From a virus, in IMG/VR virus record IMGVR_UViG_3300044797_000396, positions 26,551-90,550 of that record: DNA of 64,000 nucleotides; one strand, given 5' to 3'. Under the pieces are notes generated by a model. It saw only the letters and a list, made by a program, of their open reading frames with translations. It was not told the origin of the DNA and ran no database searches. Below, piece by piece: positions 53,298-60,633 of the stretch. The first letter of the stretch is position 1; the number at the start of each line of letters is the position of its first letter. A program made the position numbers and the translations under genes.

Positions 53298-53505
53298 TAC
53301 GGTAAACGATCCTGCCCATACTAGTATCATACTCACTTACTTCGATGCGGACTTTATCACCAAGAAGTATCCTTACACTATTGGTTCTAATCTTACCTGA
53401 AAGAGTGCAAAGCACACTATAAGTATCGCTCACTTTGACTGTGAATTTTCCCTTGTTGGAATCCACTACCACACCCTCTATTTCTAGCCTATCTCTATCT
53501 ACCAT
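53284..53505 (-). CDS. infA: Translation initiation factor IF-1 homologue
   Basis: 73 residues, exactly the bacterial IF-1 size. LEIEGVVVDSNKGKFTVKV and SGKIRTNSVRILLGDKVRIEVSEYD, ending MGRIVYRI, align along the whole length with E. coli IF-1 (SGKMRKNYIRILTGDKV, KGRIVFR). IF-1 binds the 30S A site and aids start selection with IF-2 and IF-3. AAAGGA precedes the ATG. Translation factors have been reported from some huge phages. Here it may favour phage messages, possibly those without leaders. Confidence 0.9.
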   Translation of the reverse strand: MVDRDRLEIEGVVVDSNKGKFTVKVSDTYSVLCTLSGKIRTNSVRILLGDKVRIEVSEYDTSMGRIVYRIKGA

Positions 53506-53518
53506 ATATTATTATCCT

Positions 53519-53755
53519 TTATAAAAATGCCTTCATTTCAATAGCTCTTTTTACTTCGTTCAATCCCTCAAATTCGTGATCATCTACCTTAAAGAAAATA
53601 CGATTTATATAATTTTTCCCCGTAGGATATGTGATATGGACTTCAATGAAAATTCCAGTTTCTACGCTCAGTTGCTCTGCGTTGTCTCTCCACAATTTCA
53701 GTAATCTTACATAGCTATCATCATTGGGGTAGTATATGTCTTCTGGTAGTTTCAT
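53519..53755 (-). CDS. Small protein with MKAFL tail, tandem paralogue
   Basis: 78 residues. DNAEQLSVETGIFIEVHI and RIFFKVDDHEFEGLNEVKRAIEMKAFL run parallel to the adjacent protein at 53752, so this is a duplicated pair. Tail EMKAFL. ATGA with the upstream gene. Unknown function. Confidence 0.8.
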   Translation of the reverse strand: MKLPEDIYYPNDDSYVRLLKLWRDNAEQLSVETGIFIEVHITYPTGKNYINRIFFKVDDHEFEGLNEVKRAIEMKAFL

Positions 53756-53988
53756 AGAAACGCCTTATTAGCGATAAACTTTTCTACTTGTGCTAAGCCT
53801 TCACACTCGTGATCGAACACCTTAAAATAAATACGCTTTATTCTCTGTGTAGGATAAATATTCTCATATTCTACCAGAGTTTCTATATATACGCCAGTTC
53901 TAATACTGAGTTGCGTGGCGGCATCATACCAAGCATTCCTTATGTCTTGTGCGGACTGAAATTCATAAGCATTTTTTGGTAAAATCAT
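53752..53988 (-). CDS. Small protein with NKAFL tail, tandem paralogue
   Basis: 78 residues. DAATQLSIRTGVYIETLVEY and RIYFKVFDHECEGLAQVEKFIANKAFL match the preceding paralogue. Here the tail is NKAFL, as in the protein at 34377, showing variation only at the residues just before KAF. Confidence 0.8.
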   Translation of the reverse strand: MILPKNAYEFQSAQDIRNAWYDAATQLSIRTGVYIETLVEYENIYPTQRIKRIYFKVFDHECEGLAQVEKFIANKAFL

Positions 53989-53990
53989 TC

Positions 53991-54644
53991 TTACGCCTGA
54001 CCTAAGATATTTGAGATAACTTCGTAGCGTTCGTTTAGTAAATTGAGAAAACGATCACTCGCGGGAAGAAAAGATATCCACGTTTCACCCCGTACGCAAG
54101 GGATGGCGTAATTTTCTTTATTTCCGATTTGGTTGTAATACTTGATGTTGGTATGATCTGCTAGTAGTTGTAAACTTCGCATTCCCATAATGAGAGGCGA
54201 AACTTGTTGCCACTCCCCAAACCAATATAAATAAGATCGCAAGTGTTCATCGATACCTAAGAAAGTTAGCAAATAGCAATCCTGATACAAGTCCTCATCC
54301 TTGCCAGCTACCAAATGCACCAGGCGGCTCATTTTAGCCACTCGATCCAAAGAGAGGCCATAGTAAAGATCGGTGCTAACAATTTGCTTTCTATCCACCC
54401 TGAGGTCGTTATGGATTAATTTGATCTTCTTCTTTTTGAGAAGTAAGCTATTACTAAACTCATCTACCCACCACCTATATAGAGTAGGTGCGCCAATCTT
54501 TCTTTCCCCAAAAAGATAATCATAGGGTTTGAGACGACAAGCTCTGATAATGAACTCCATTCCTTCCAGTTCAGTATAAGCTTGAACCAGCTGAATATGT
54601 TTATTAAGTTTGTGATGAAGTCTTTCTATGCTGGGGGAGATCAT
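53991..54644 (-). CDS. Hypothetical protein
   Basis: 217 residues, helical and rich in Leu, Tyr and Arg (IQLVQAYTELEGMEFIIRACRL, LDRVAKMSRLVHLVAGKDEDLYQD). No recognised motif. Overlaps the exonuclease gene by ATGA, so it may work with it. Confidence 0.7.
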   Translation of the reverse strand: MISPSIERLHHKLNKHIQLVQAYTELEGMEFIIRACRLKPYDYLFGERKIGAPTLYRWWVDEFSNSLLLKKKKIKLIHNDLRVDRKQIVSTDLYYGLSLDRVAKMSRLVHLVAGKDEDLYQDCYLLTFLGIDEHLRSYLYWFGEWQQVSPLIMGMRSLQLLADHTNIKYYNQIGNKENYAIPCVRGETWISFLPASDRFLNLLNERYEVISNILGQA

Positions 54645-55279
54645 AAATCAAGTAAGGCTGGGTCTAATCCCTCTTCCACAGAGGGCGCAGTAATTTTATG
54701 TTCTGCCGTTTTGACAAAAGGTAAATGGTCGATCTTCTTGTCTTCCACCAGATTTTTCCAGAGGAGATAAGTATTACGGCTATCTACCTTGGCATTATGG
54801 CTATCGGAAAGTTTCTTGACGCCAACAATATCGCAAGCTGCATGCAAGTTTACACGTGGTTTTATAAGTCCAATATCTTTGGCATATTGTTTGGTCATTG
54901 GAATAGTATCCAGCCATAAAGTGGCTGGAAACTCTTTGCCAACACTTTCCCATAAGGCAAACAAAAATCTCTTATCGAAAGTGAAAATATTGTGTCCCAC
55001 AATGCAACGATGAGCGGGAGTGAGCCCATCCTCGGCAAAGAACTTCTCGCATTCTGCCACTACCTCTTCTCTGCTATATCCTCTTTCCAGGTCAGCCAAA
55101 GTTTTCTTGGTGATAGCGAGGGCATCAAAGCTGGATCGTTCGGGAGACTGACATTTGATATTTCTCCATAGTTGAACGCGATCGGTAGCTCGTATGATGC
55201 CTATCTCTACCATTTCGTGATAATTTGCTTTTAGTCCATTTGTTTCTGTGTCGATCACATAATATTGTAGTCCTGACAT
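54641..55279 (-). CDS. DEDD-family 3'-5' exonuclease
   Basis: 212 residues. YVIDTETNGLK (Exo I), IVGHNIFTFDKRF (Exo II) and SHNAKVDSRNTY (Exo III His and Asp) mark a DnaQ-like nuclease. It is distinct from the enzyme at 44689. A role in DNA repair, primer or RNA processing is possible. Confidence 0.85.
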   Translation of the reverse strand: MSGLQYYVIDTETNGLKANYHEMVEIGIIRATDRVQLWRNIKCQSPERSSFDALAITKKTLADLERGYSREEVVAECEKFFAEDGLTPAHRCIVGHNIFTFDKRFLFALWESVGKEFPATLWLDTIPMTKQYAKDIGLIKPRVNLHAACDIVGVKKLSDSHNAKVDSRNTYLLWKNLVEDKKIDHLPFVKTAEHKITAPSVEEGLDPALLDL

Positions 55280-55302
55280 TCTTCCTCATTCCTTATGTTT
55301 AA

Positions 55303-55725
55303 TTACCAAAAAGCTCTTAATTTTATTATTTTGTTCAACAGTTGTGCTCTTCTCTTGGCGGTGCAAGAAGCATCGAATATTTCTTCCGCCAAAAAGGTCG
55401 GGATATGTTTGGGCTCAATATTGTGCCATTGTTTAAGAAATCCTCTTTTTCTAAATAAAAGTAATGGCTCACCAATAGTATCATCTACAATTCTAGCAAC
55501 GTGAGTAGGCGTTTTGACCCTATAATAACCAAAATCTTCACAGTCTTCTTTGATAGTACTAGATACGCTACACGCTAATCCAACAACACTAAAAATTATA
55601 TCCACAAATAAAATAATGGGTGCGATAATTAAGCGCTCTGTAAAGTTGAGTTCTTCTCGATCTCTCATTTTTTCGCAAGCGATATCGAGGCGCTCGTTCC
55701 ATTGATCTTTTATATATTTTAACAT
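55303..55725 (-). CDS. Membrane protein with KLRAFW tail
   Basis: 140 residues. One or two hydrophobic helices lie at about 30-58 (LIIAPIILFVDIIFSVVGLACSV). The remainder is soluble, ending LLNKIIKLRAFW. A membrane protein carrying the tail argues that the tail is not simply a membrane signal. Unknown function. Confidence 0.75.
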   Translation of the reverse strand: MLKYIKDQWNERLDIACEKMRDREELNFTERLIIAPIILFVDIIFSVVGLACSVSSTIKEDCEDFGYYRVKTPTHVARIVDDTIGEPLLLFRKRGFLKQWHNIEPKHIPTFLAEEIFDASCTAKRRAQLLNKIIKLRAFW

Positions 55726-55728
55726 TAT

Positions 55729-56028
55729 TTACCAAAAAGCCTTCAACTTCATATAGGTATCAAATTCTTTTTGCGAGCGACAGCATAATTTCTTCCCCTC
55801 AAACCACCATTCCGCCGAGCCATCGTATTTGATAGCGGCTGGGCCATTTGCACAATGCAAGATAATATTGTGCAAACCTAAACCAAGGTCTATATTGGAA
55901 GTTATACTGATTTTTTTATATTGAAACCACCGTGCGCCAAATAAATTTTCCAACACCTGACGTATAGAGGACCCTGGATTGATATCCATATTATCTTCAT
56001 AAATATCAACTTCGATAACAGTTTTCAT
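55729..56028 (-). CDS. Small protein with KLKAFW tail
   Basis: 99 residues. Strand-rich centre (KISITSNIDLGLGLHNIILHC) and EWWFEGKKLCCRSQKEFDTYMKLKAFW at the end. ATGA overlap with the SET gene upstream. Unknown function. Confidence 0.78.
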   Translation of the reverse strand: MKTVIEVDIYEDNMDINPGSSIRQVLENLFGARWFQYKKISITSNIDLGLGLHNIILHCANGPAAIKYDGSAEWWFEGKKLCCRSQKEFDTYMKLKAFW

Positions 56029-56516
56029 CTTTTTTGTATTAGGTTTGGGTTAGTAATATATAAAGGCAGCATATCTCTACTCTTATAGTTATCCAACAAT
56101 GTTTGGCTCAAATACTGGGCACCACTAATAGTCTTTCTGCACTTATTAGAACCACACTGACAAGTCATTTGCCAACTATCAACAGTATCAGTTGAGGTGG
56201 TAGAATAATCAAAAGTTAGTTGAGAATTGGCAGGGATAACATACAGAGAATATAGGAAAGCCCTATTACCTACCACGTGCATTTTACAATTAGGGTCGCA
56301 GCTATGATTAATATAATCGTCCAAGCCACCAGAAGCGGTAATGAAGGTGTTGGGGCCTACCTGCAATAAAGCAGATTGGTTCATATCCGGTATTTCCCTA
56401 TCAGTTAGAACGGGACCTGTGATCTCGATGATCATCATATTAGCAGGAATAGCAACAGTAGTAAAAACTCCCTTGCCTACTTTGGTATTTTGTAATTGTA
56501 AATATTGACTATACAT
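56025..56516 (-). CDS. SET-domain lysine methyltransferase
   Basis: 163 residues. GKGVFTTVAIPANMMIIEITG is the SET-N strand pair. YINHSCDPNC at about 68-77 is the SAM/active-site NHSCxPN motif. LTFDYS at 100-105 carries the catalytic Tyr. A post-SET cluster CQCGSNKC (CxCxxxxC) follows, likely binding zinc with the NHSC cysteine. SET proteins methylate lysines on histones and other proteins. A small bacterial SET protein with post-SET is known; a phage copy is unusual. The target is unknown: host nucleoid proteins, ribosome or phage proteins are candidates. Confidence 0.88.
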   Translation of the reverse strand: MYSQYLQLQNTKVGKGVFTTVAIPANMMIIEITGPVLTDREIPDMNQSALLQVGPNTFITASGGLDDYINHSCDPNCKMHVVGNRAFLYSLYVIPANSQLTFDYSTTSTDTVDSWQMTCQCGSNKCRKTISGAQYLSQTLLDNYKSRDMLPLYITNPNLIQKR

Positions 56517-56863
56517 TATCCGCCTACCAGATTTTTTACGTATTTCAACATCGATGAACCAGCCTCATAAACAGATAATTTGAGCTCTTTCTTGCCAGCC
56601 AATTTATGCTTAACGCCCACGGGGGACATTCCCTTACTCAATATAGCGGCCTGTTCCGGCGTTTCAGCTAAGACACGGTAAGTGAGCACAGCAGGGAGCA
56701 TACATTCCACCTTGACATCATAATATCGCTTTTCAGGGATAGGGGCCGCTACTACCTTTGGTAGAGCTTTTTTTACTATGGGTGGCGATTGAACGGCACT
56801 TTCTTTTTTAGTGGCTCTTCGTATTAAGTCTTCAACGATATCTACGGCTGATTTATTGGTCAT
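56516..56863 (-). CDS. Hypothetical protein
   Basis: 115 residues with a Lys/Ala/Pro-rich N-terminal half and a small folded C-terminal half (YYDVKVECMLPAVLTYRVLAETPEQAAILSKG) resembling a short beta-alpha-beta unit. Start shared with the SET gene's upstream side. TATAAATA lies just before its ATG. No family recognised. Confidence 0.65.
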   Translation of the reverse strand: MTNKSAVDIVEDLIRRATKKESAVQSPPIVKKALPKVVAAPIPEKRYYDVKVECMLPAVLTYRVLAETPEQAAILSKGMSPVGVKHKLAGKKELKLSVYEAGSSMLKYVKNLVGG

Positions 56864-56875
56864 AAAGTATTTATA

Positions 56876-57679
56876 TCAAATTATATATGTTTTAGCAAAT
56901 AACTCGTTAAATCTATCCAAAAACATTTTCTTTGCTTCTTCGGGCGAAATGGGAGCTATCAGCATGGGTAACGGGTTGACTGGTAATTTCCACTCTGGAT
57001 GAATGGGCGCTAACAATGTTTGTGCCTCGGTACTTAGCATTAGAAGATCGGCTGTTTTGACGCTTTTTGGCTCCTCTTCATTTAAGTTAAACCTACGATA
57101 AATGGTGTTTTGCAAGCGTTTCTCAATCTTTTTGTATTCCTCAAATTGTCCCGATCTTTTAAGTGGAGATGCCATATCACATACATACGCCTCTGATGCG
57201 TCATGTAATAATGCATGCAGCTTATCTTGATCACTGACGAGATAAGACACTAAAACGGAATGCTGGGCTATCGAGTAGTGAAACTTGCAGTGCCCTGTAA
57301 AACGGCATTGCATTGCGAGCGCGTGAGCAATATCCTGAATAACGATGGAGTCGATATGAGGATCGAGCGGGTAAAACTTCCTTCCAGAATAAGTTTGGAT
57401 CCAAGCGTCATCCGTCAATTTTTGCTGAGTATCCATTCGGGAAGCCACCTTGAAGGCGGCATTCAAGGCTTCCAAGTTTTCAGGAGTATCCAGAGGAGGA
57501 TATGCTACTGCATTGCAACTAATAGGATCTAAAACAAAATTAGGGATACCTTTTCCTAATAGGGTGGTATCGAAGGGATCTATTTTAATAGTGGGGGTGG
57601 TTTTTTCAGCCGGTACTGCCGAAACCGCCGTTGCCTCTTTTTGAGCCGCGCTCTCGGTATAAGTTTTCGATTTCTTCAT
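56876..57679 (-). CDS. HD-domain nucleotidase (YfbR-like)
   Basis: 267 residues. HYSIAQHSVLVSYLV, LLHDASEAYVCDMASPLK and a late Asp (KTADLLML) form the His..HD..Asp metal site of 5'-deoxynucleotidases and related phage HD hydrolases. It would dephosphorylate deoxynucleoside monophosphates, with ThyX, Dut and NrdAB in nucleotide metabolism. The first ~25 codons overlap the dut gene by 74 bases in another frame; the Ala/Thr-rich N-terminal ~60 residues look extra to the domain, so a later start is possible. Confidence 0.83.
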   Translation of the reverse strand: MKKSKTYTESAAQKEATAVSAVPAEKTTPTIKIDPFDTTLLGKGIPNFVLDPISCNAVAYPPLDTPENLEALNAAFKVASRMDTQQKLTDDAWIQTYSGRKFYPLDPHIDSIVIQDIAHALAMQCRFTGHCKFHYSIAQHSVLVSYLVSDQDKLHALLHDASEAYVCDMASPLKRSGQFEEYKKIEKRLQNTIYRRFNLNEEEPKSVKTADLLMLSTEAQTLLAPIHPEWKLPVNPLPMLIAPISPEEAKKMFLDRFNELFAKTYII

Positions 57680-58133
57680 TGGATACTTTCCTTACTTTCA
57701 TTTCTTCTCGGCGCACTGGGATAAGTTGCCCAATAGCTTCTCCGTGTTTAATTTCTAACTTTGGATAATTAAAAATATCCAACATTTGAGACCCGATCGT
57801 CTCTGGCAAATACTGGCAGGCAAAAATCATCTGGCCTCCGTAATCTTCATCTATAACGCCGTAAAGGGCGTGTAGATTTTTTTTAGTAAAGGACGAACTT
57901 CTAGGATACAGTGTAAGCCACCAACCTTCGGGGATAAAAGCACGGAAACCCAGGGAAATTTTCGCGTACATCCCCATATAAATAGTCTGGTCTCCATTAG
58001 CCCTGACATCCCAACCAGTAGCTCGTTCAGAACCTTTGGTGGGGAGAAATTCATCTCCTAAACCTTCCGATAAAGCAAATTGGAAAGTTGGAATTTTCGG
58101 ACATTCGTATCCGTCAAGATGTTGTTCGATCAT
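57606..58133 (-). CDS. dut: dUTPase
   Basis: 175 residues. All five trimeric dUTPase motifs are visible: ATGWDVRA (I, residues 38-45), PRSSS (II, 77-81), GVIDEDYGG (III, 92-100), GEAIGQLIPV (IV), and RGNGGFGSTG (V, last ten residues). It splits dUTP to dUMP, which ThyX then methylates. GGAGA is the SD. Motif V is encoded in the overlap with the HD gene, so both frames are constrained there. Confidence 0.94.
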   Translation of the reverse strand: MIEQHLDGYECPKIPTFQFALSEGLGDEFLPTKGSERATGWDVRANGDQTIYMGMYAKISLGFRAFIPEGWWLTLYPRSSSFTKKNLHALYGVIDEDYGGQMIFACQYLPETIGSQMLDIFNYPKLEIKHGEAIGQLIPVRREEMKVRKVSNEEIENLYRERGSKRGNGGFGSTG

Positions 58134-58180
58134 TGTGTTTCTCCATTATTTTGCCAAATAACTTAATCATTAACTTTAAT

Positions 58181-58208
58181 TTGTCAAGTCAATAAAATGT
58201 TATATAAT
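58181..58208 (+). promoter_or_regulatory. Sigma70-type promoter TTGTCA-16-TATAAT
   Basis: TTGTCA at 58181-58186, 16 bases, TATAAT at 58203-58208. The calculated start, about 58215, falls five bases inside the next gene's apparent ATG at 58210. Confidence 0.5.
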
Positions 58209-58209
58209 T

Positions 58210-59007
58210 ATGAGTTCCTTGCCGCCTTTTGTATTGTTCGTGAATGGAGATCTAACTTACAGACCAGAACCCCCTCCCTATCCTCCTGATTTACCAGTTT
58301 TTATTGGGTCACAGCCAGAACTTCCTAGCTCTTACGCTTCTGTAAGTGAGTTAAAAAATTTGCAAATTCAATTATTTATTGATGATACTATGACTAAGGA
58401 GGAGTTTGATGCCAGGGTGTGCGCCGATCCTAATTATCCTACTATCATTCATTTGCGCGGCCTACGAATTCTAGTTATACTCCCTACTTTTCGCGATTAT
58501 CATAACAGAGAATTAGCGGATATCGTCCTCTTTTTACACCAGGGAATGGCAGATGTATTAACCAATAGGTTTCAGCATTTTGAGGAAGATTATGAGCACG
58601 AATATGATGGCTATCGTTCGCATACCTATCCATATCCTCCGCAACCCCACTATGAATATCCAGATGAACATCGCCCAAGAAAATTTGCTGTTGGCCCTCC
58701 TGGTCAGAGTTATGATATACAAAGACTAAATGTTTATGAATTAATCAGAGCCGCTCATTCTTGCGGGGGTGGTGATTTCTTCCTACCTTTCGAGATGATG
58801 CCTCATTGTCGTGATTGCAATTACCCCTACTACTGCGACTATTGCCATACTTTTAGCGGGATTAAAATATGTAGGGATTGTTGTGGCCCCTGTAAATGTG
58901 GCTGTGGAACCTACTTAATTGATAACCAGGGGATTAAAGAAAGTCCAATCCATCTTAAAAATTGCGATAATGAGTACAATAACTATGACTTCATTCATAG
59001 AAAGTAA
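58210..59007 (+). CDS. Pro/Tyr-rich protein with Cys-rich C-terminus
   Basis: 265 residues. Pro-rich N-terminus, an internal Tyr/His/Pro stretch (about 128-155), and a C-terminal Cys cluster (HCRDCN, YYCDYCHTF, CRDCCGPCKCGCG) with ten or more cysteines that should bind two or three zinc ions. No family recognised. Start ATG overlaps the -10 region of its apparent promoter, so the true start may be further in or the promoter differs. Confidence 0.72.
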   Translation: MSSLPPFVLFVNGDLTYRPEPPPYPPDLPVFIGSQPELPSSYASVSELKNLQIQLFIDDTMTKEEFDARVCADPNYPTIIHLRGLRILVILPTFRDYHNRELADIVLFLHQGMADVLTNRFQHFEEDYEHEYDGYRSHTYPYPPQPHYEYPDEHRPRKFAVGPPGQSYDIQRLNVYELIRAAHSCGGGDFFLPFEMMPHCRDCNYPYYCDYCHTFSGIKICRDCCGPCKCGCGTYLIDNQGIKESPIHLKNCDNEYNNYDFIHRK

Positions 59008-59062
59008 TTTTTTTATGGCATAATTGTGCATAATGAATAGTGTTTTGCAACAAGGATACCAA

Positions 59063-59638
59063 ATGTCAAAAGCCGACACACTTCTCAAAAAAGCCACCTC
59101 ATTCGAGAGACTAGCCCTATACTCTGATCGTAAAGCTTTTCTACAAGCTTTGGCACAAGATGCAGGATTTGGTCTAGAACCAGTTAAGCAATACTTGAAC
59201 TTAGATGAATTCGGCAAACCAAAAGCACAAGGTCTCCCAGCAGTTCCAGCAACTCCGGGAGCCCCAGCCGCCAAACCATATGATATGCCAGTCACCAATA
59301 TCACTGGTAAATACCCAACCGTTAGAAAAGAGCAGCAGGAAGCGCTCAGCCGTGTTAACAGCTATGAGGGCATTGGAAATCCTATTACCGTAGACGGTAT
59401 CTTAGGGCCAGAAACCGCAAACGCCTGTCAGTTATTCAAGAAGAAGTTTGATCCAACTAACAAATATAATCTAACAAATCAAAAAATTCTAGATTGGGCA
59501 GAAATGCTCGCCGATGAACCCAAATATAAACTAATGGGGCCACAAACTACCCCTCCTCATAAAGAAATGAACATGGATGAGATCGATAACGAATTCAACA
59601 AAATGAAGTTTGATCCAACTAACAAATATAAAACTTAA
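59063..59638 (+). CDS. Protein with peptidoglycan-binding-like repeat
   Basis: 191 residues from ATG 59063, chosen because AAGGA lies six bases upstream; earlier in-frame starts lack this. The N-terminus is helical (SFERLALYSDRKAFLQALAQ). A Pro/Ala linker follows. VDGILGPETANACQLFKKKF matches the PG_binding_1 loop. KFDPTNKY occurs twice, once at the very end. Likely a wall-binding or virion-associated protein. Confidence 0.68.
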   Translation: MSKADTLLKKATSFERLALYSDRKAFLQALAQDAGFGLEPVKQYLNLDEFGKPKAQGLPAVPATPGAPAAKPYDMPVTNITGKYPTVRKEQQEALSRVNSYEGIGNPITVDGILGPETANACQLFKKKFDPTNKYNLTNQKILDWAEMLADEPKYKLMGPQTTPPHKEMNMDEIDNEFNKMKFDPTNKYKT

Positions 59639-59642
59639 TATA

Positions 59643-59749
59643 GTAAAGGTTGCTCAGCACCGTAAAGACTGAGACTTGGGCAGTCAAGCAAGCGCTCCTA
59701 TCGGAGATCCGCAAGTTCGATAGCAAACACATATACCTTAGCTTTACGG
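59643..59749 (+). ncRNA. Candidate structured RNA (multi-helix, riboregulator-like)
   Basis: No coding frame is convincing here, but helices stack up: CTCAG/CTGAG (59653-59657 with 59669-59673), CTTG/CAAG (59675 with 59685), CTATCG/CGATAG (59698-59703 with 59718-59723), and an outer GTAAAG/CTTTAC (59643 with 59742). The hairpin-1 loop CCGTAAAG (59660-59667) can instead pair all eight bases with CTTTACGG (59742-59749), which would block the terminator just after. Helices are exact by inspection; covariation and expression are untested. It does not fit a tRNA or a known riboswitch I recognise. Confidence 0.5.
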
Positions 59750-59791
59750 GCAGCGATGATAAATTAGTCACTGCCCGTATTTTTTATTTTT
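59745..59791 (+). terminator. Intrinsic terminator
   Basis: TACGGGCAG (59745-59753) pairs perfectly with CTGCCCGTA (59771-59779) across a 17-base loop, followed by a run of T interrupted once by A (to 59791). The best Rho-independent terminator in the window. An upstream GGGCAGT (59678-59684) could also pair with ACTGCCC (59770-59776). Confidence 0.85.
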
Positions 59792-59803
59792 GTCTTCGGC
59801 TAG

Positions 59804-59831
59804 TTGCGCTTCTACATCGCGTGGTTATACT
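59804..59831 (+). promoter_or_regulatory. Weak promoter candidate TTGCGC-16-TATACT
   Basis: TTGCGC at 59804-59809 and TATACT at 59826-59831 lie between the terminator and the next gene. If real, that gene would be transcribed independently of the structured RNA. Confidence 0.35.
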
Positions 59832-59853
59832 GTTTTCTTGAAGTGAGAACCCC

Positions 59854-60633
59854 ATGAAGCGTGTAGTCGCCCTAATTTTTACAATTTTATTTTTAATCTT
59901 AATTTGTGCCCCGGCCAGCTCCCAAAATAGAGAAAATTCGCGTGAGTTAGTGGCACAAGAATTGCACACCGCTCTTATAGAAACGCCGCATTGCCCCGAT
60001 AATATGGTGGAAATTGATGGCGATTATTGTCCCAACGTACAAGAAATTTGTTTGAAATGGCTTGACACTACCCAAATGAGATGCGCAGAATTTAAGCAAC
60101 CATCTACCTGTTTATCCAAGGAGCGTAAGCATCTACATTTTTGTATGTCCAAATTTGAATATCCTGGAACGGAGGGAAGTTATCCTTTGGTAGGTATGGA
60201 TTATTACGAAGCTAAGGAAATTGCCGAAAAAGACGGTAATCGCTTATGCACCAAAGAAGAATTCAATTTTGCCTGCGAAGGAGAAGACATTCATCCGTAT
60301 GGATATGGAGATGGATTTCATAGAGACAGCAATATTTGTAATATAGATAAGCCTTGGATAGATTATGGTAAGTTTGATCAATCAAGCTGGAATGATCCGG
60401 GAGGTGGGCTGTATCAAGCAGTTAGATCAGAAAGTGTAAGTTTATGTAAATCAGATTTTGGAATTTACAATCTAAATGGTAATGTTGATGAAATTTTAGA
60501 TTCCGAGCATAGTAAAAATGTAGTCTTGTCTGGCGGATATTGGTCTACGGTTAGGTCGCGATGTCGCCCAACTACCGATGCACATAATAAATATTTTAGT
60601 TTCTATCAAATAGGTTTTAGAGAGTGTAAATGA
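59854..60633 (+). CDS. Secreted FGE/SUMF1-fold protein
   Basis: 259 residues. Residues 1-24 are a clear signal peptide (MKRVVALIFTILFLILICAP then ASSQ). Then DGDYCPNVQEIC and an FGE-type body: FEYPGTEGSYPLVGMDYYEAKEIAEKDGNRLCTKEEF, LNGNVDEIL and SGGYWSTVRSRCRP...GFREC. FGE-fold proteins oxidise sulfatase Cys or act as C-type-lectin-like binders. Paired cysteines suit an exported protein. The catalytic Cys pair of true FGE is not obvious, so a binding or non-enzymatic role is more likely. An envelope-directed phage product is unusual. Confidence 0.75.
   Translation: MKRVVALIFTILFLILICAPASSQNRENSRELVAQELHTALIETPHCPDNMVEIDGDYCPNVQEICLKWLDTTQMRCAEFKQPSTCLSKERKHLHFCMSKFEYPGTEGSYPLVGMDYYEAKEIAEKDGNRLCTKEEFNFACEGEDIHPYGYGDGFHRDSNICNIDKPWIDYGKFDQSSWNDPGGGLYQAVRSESVSLCKSDFGIYNLNGNVDEILDSEHSKNVVLSGGYWSTVRSRCRPTTDAHNKYFSFYQIGFRECK

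Noticed and set aside
59640-59760. tRNA-like gene, because GTTCGA and a closing stem are present
   Set aside because: Arm lengths and the anticodon loop do not fit a cloverleaf, and no CCA-adjacent acceptor is found. Described instead as a candidate structured RNA.
59650-59841. 63-residue reading frame across the structured RNA
   Set aside because: No SD, covers the terminator, and its C-terminus is translated T-tract. Not a gene.
59854-60633. Diversity-generating retroelement target, since FGE/CLec folds are typical DGR targets
   Set aside because: No reverse transcriptase and no template/variable repeat pair were seen in the window.
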